From contig JAIRLW010000030.1 of the NCBI GenBank assembly GCA_031259095.1, positions 1 to 7,308 of the forward strand: a stretch of DNA of 7,308 bases, read 5' to 3'. Positions within the stretch are counted from its first letter, which is position 1, and each line of letters starts with the position of its first letter. The notes under the pieces are model-generated. The model was given only the letters and a program-made list of their open reading frames with translations. It was not told where the DNA came from and made no database searches. This DNA comes from Planctomycetaceae bacterium. Its GTDB lineage: Bacteria; Planctomycetota; Planctomycetia; Pirellulales; Thermoguttaceae. Positions 5,301 to 7,308 of this stretch are shown piece by piece. A program made the translations under genes and the position numbers.

Positions 5301-5321
5301 GTGAACTTTGTGTCTTTGTGG
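5301..5321. repeat. Solo CACAAAG/CACAGAG-type repeat fragment
   Basis: GTGAACTTTGTGTCTTTGTG (5301-5320) is the inverse of a CACAAAGACACAAAGTTCAC motif, related to the CACAGAG motifs in the inner arms of the element at 1-290. There is no inverted partner nearby. Confidence 0.45.
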
Positions 5322-5340
5322 GCAATGTTTTGATTATTTC

Positions 5341-5450
5341 AGGGAACTTCTAAAAACTTATTTCTTCACAGATTAAAATCGACCGAAATCGACTAAAATC
5401 GATTTTAGTCGATTTCGGTCGATCAAAAAATAAGTTTTTAGAAGTTGCCT
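5341..5450. repeat. MITE-like palindromic element, copy B, with a perfect 46-bp palindrome
   Basis: The terminal inverted repeats span about 23 bp: AGGGAACTTCTAAAAACTTA at the left (5341-5360) and TAAGTTTTTAGAAGTTGCCT at the right (5431-5450), with one mismatch. The core 5378-5423 is a perfect 46-bp palindrome centred between 5400 and 5401. TCGA occurs at 5379, 5389, 5399, 5409 and 5419, exactly 10 bp apart. The element lies just downstream of the autotransporter stop codon and upstream of the beta-propeller promoter, so in RNA its hairpin could end or stabilise the autotransporter transcript. Confidence 0.88.
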
Positions 5451-5467
5451 AAATTAATTGTTCCTGC

Positions 5468-7308
5468 TCAAAAAGTGAACACCAAACCGAATTGACCGGT
5501 GTGAGATTGGGAATGTTCACCAAGATCGAAGTCGTAGTCGGCGAATAAATTTGTGCGTTTACCGATTTTGAAATCGCCGCCGAAACCAAGATTGAGAGTG
5601 TTGCGACCAAGATTGGAACTTTTTAAGACTCGGTTATTGTTATTGTTGTTGCCGATAATGGATGTTCGGGAAATACTGTACAAATCGCCGCCGACCTGAT
5701 AACCGTATTGCAGACGCGTCCGCAAATTCTTGTAACTTGAATTAACGCCGACTCGTAACACCGTTTGCTCAAGATCATTTTTGCCAACCGACAACGGCAA
5801 TCCCGTAACATTAACATTAAATCCGTCCGACCGTGCCTTTTGGAAATCAAGTGCGATAAGCGGTGAAAGAATTATCTTGTTACGCAAACGAATGGATTTG
5901 TACAATTCCAAACTGGCGTAAAATGAATCGCCGTTGTATTTGGTGTTGGTGTTGATGTTGGTGAAATTTTGACGCAATTCGTAATGTTGATTCCCGTAAC
6001 CTAAAAAGGCGTTGGCGTAAATTTCCGAAACAGTTGATAATTTCGCTCTTGTGTAAACGCCGAAAGTGTAATCGTCGGCTTCAATCCGACCAACAGAATG
6101 TTGAATGTGCGGGTTGCCGTAACCAAAAACAAGTCCCGACGTCAACCTGTTACCAATAACCCGATCAACTCCAATCATCATTCCGCCGTGTGTTGTTTTG
6201 TAACCGAGAGCGTTGGAATCGCCGCCGATTTTTTCGGAACGATAATAACCTTCAAACCAAAATTCACGTTTGGTGTTTGCTTGACGGTTTATCGGGCTGC
6301 AAGGCGATTGACCGCGTAAAATACCGTTGAAATTGCCGTTGAAATTAGCGGAACGGGAATTATTAACGTTTCTGAAATTATTGAGCGGAAGAGTAGAAAG
6401 ATGATTGAATACGTGAAAGTACGGATGATGCAGCGGTATGTTATGAGCGTCCGCCGCAATTTCCGCAACAAGCAAGGGACGAATCAACTCCTCAAGTTGT
6501 TCATGCGTATCAAGCGAATACAACGTTGACTGAAGAGGCGCAAAATCATCAAGCAATCCGGCAATTTGTGTTTGATTATTTTTGAAATTTTTATTGATTG
6601 TGTATTGTTCGGCGGTTTGTGAATATTTTGTAATTCCCATTGATTTACCGTCGGAACTATAAAAAGGTTCGGTTGATGTTAGTAATTTTTGGGACAATAT
6701 AAATAAACCGTTCAATTGAGATTGATTCAATGGAGTTGTATTTGCAACGATAACATTATTGATTTGTCCGTCGGCAATATTTGAAGCATTGATAACATTT
6801 ATTTCGCCTTCAATATTAACGGTATCGGCTTTGATTTTATTGGGGGCGATGGTGAAATCCATTTTTGTACCGTTTGCCAGTTCAAAAATTCCGCCGGCGT
6901 CAACACTTTTTGAACCGGTTAAATCGAAGGCGTCCGAAGTGTTTTTGTACGTAAAATTGCCGCCGACTTCGAGTGTGTCGGTGAAATTGACAATCCCTGA
7001 AAATTCCGCATTGCCGGCGATTCGGGCGGATGTTCCAAGATTGAGAACCGTATTATTTGCCGTTTGGCAATAATTTCCGTTCCAATTACTTTGCAGATTT
7101 ACCGTACCGTTAATGTGATTAAAATCTCCTGTTGCGGTATTGTTTCCGGTTAGGGTCAAAATATTTGTTCCTTGTTTTTCAAAATTTCCGTTACCGCTCA
7201 TTGTTCCGGCGAATATTGAATCAATATTACTGTTTGCGGTTAAAGTTGTTCCTGTTGCGAGATTGATGTTTCCGGTGTAATTGGTATTTGTTCCGGTCAA
7301 TTCGAGTT
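5468..7308 (-). CDS. Autotransporter (type V secretion) C-terminal part, partial at the window edge
   Basis: The frame is open through the right edge; the TTG codon at 7300 is internal, not a true start, so the N-terminus is missing. At least 612 codons are present. Counting from that TTG codon, residues 1-170 are Asn/Thr/Gly-rich passenger with autotransporter-associated beta-strand repeats: GNGNFEKQGTNILTLTGNNT (36-55) is the clearest, and similar strands suggest a beta-helix. Residues 170-345 form a less repetitive linker with a helical part (LEELIRPLLVAEIAADAH, 269-286). Residues 346-610 are a PF03797-type beta-barrel: FWFEGYYRS (347-355), GGMMIGVDR (372-380), SGLVFGYG (388-395), YTFGVYTRAK (411-420), ending in GLVFTF with the terminal Phe expected for outer-membrane insertion. 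A six-Asn run (551-556) lies in a barrel loop. The role is probably surface display or adhesion; passenger function is unknown. The stop codon is followed by palindrome copy B. Confidence 0.9.
   Translation of the reverse strand, partial: LELTGTNTNYTGNINLATGTTLTANSNIDSIFAGTMSGNGNFEKQGTNILTLTGNNTATGDFNHINGTVNLQSNWNGNYCQTANNTVLNLGTSARIAGNAEFSGIVNFTDTLEVGGNFTYKNTSDAFDLTGSKSVDAGGIFELANGTKMDFTIAPNKIKADTVNIEGEINVINASNIADGQINNVIVANTTPLNQSQLNGLFILSQKLLTSTEPFYSSDGKSMGITKYSQTAEQYTINKNFKNNQTQIAGLLDDFAPLQSTLYSLDTHEQLEELIRPLLVAEIAADAHNIPLHHPYFHVFNHLSTLPLNNFRNVNNSRSANFNGNFNGILRGQSPCSPINRQANTKREFWFEGYYRSEKIGGDSNALGYKTTHGGMMIGVDRVIGNRLTSGLVFGYGNPHIQHSVGRIEADDYTFGVYTRAKLSTVSEIYANAFLGYGNQHYELRQNFTNINTNTKYNGDSFYASLELYKSIRLRNKIILSPLIALDFQKARSDGFNVNVTGLPLSVGKNDLEQTVLRVGVNSSYKNLRTRLQYGYQVGGDLYSISRTSIIGNNNNNNRVLKSSNLGRNTLNLGFGGDFKIGKRTNLFADYDFDLGEHSQSHTGQFGLVFTF

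Noticed and set aside
5378..5423. Possible CRISPR-like array from the 10-bp periodic TCGA units
   Set aside because: The units are contiguous and palindromic with no unique spacers, and no cas gene is present; it is a palindromic iteron-like core.

Overview
The window looks like chromosomal DNA from a member of the Planctomycetota, probably an AT-rich, host- or gut-associated lineage. The phylum call rests on the protein set: a secreted DUF1080 (3-keto-disaccharide hydrolase family) protein, a short PEGA-domain lipoprotein of the kind common in planctomycete genomes, a single-pass beta-propeller protein, and a large Asn-rich type V autotransporter with beta-strand passenger repeats. The low-GC, gut-like lineage is my inference from base composition and from the autotransporter; no rRNA or other marker gene is present.

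Layout, left to right. 1-290 is a gene-free, nearly palindromic element with two nested pairs of inverted repeats; the inner pair carries the CACAGAG-type motif seen in intergenic repeats of many environmental bacteria. 380-1159 (-) encodes the secreted DUF1080 protein. 1288-2094 (-) encodes a coiled-coil protein with a C-terminal PD-(D/E)XK nuclease-like domain. 2095-2461 is a divergent intergenic region with a decayed repeat copy and a candidate promoter. 2462-2962 (+) encodes the PEGA lipoprotein. 2963-3151 holds a possible terminator and a palindromic ATCTGCG-type repeat. 3152-3907 (-) encodes a TauE/SafE-family permease. 3949-4045 and 5341-5450 are two related palindromic MITE-like elements bracketing the beta-propeller gene 4082-5107 (-). 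5468-7308 (-) is the C-terminal part of an autotransporter whose N-terminus lies beyond the right edge.

The genes do not form an obvious operon: each is separated from the next by 90 to 370 bp, and most gaps hold one or more repeats. Four of the six proteins are predicted to be envelope-located or exported (DUF1080 protein, PEGA lipoprotein, beta-propeller protein, autotransporter) and one is an inner-membrane permease, so the theme is envelope and surface functions rather than one pathway.

The most unusual signal is non-coding. One repeat family has ends of the form GGGAAC(T/C)TCTAAAAA and a core in which TCGA recurs at exactly 10-bp intervals (five times in the 5341-5450 copy, four in 3949-4045, two in a decayed copy at 2124-2247). 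The 5341-5450 copy contains a perfect 46-bp palindrome. I see no CRISPR array, tRNA, rRNA, integrase or transposase gene, and no clear defence system.
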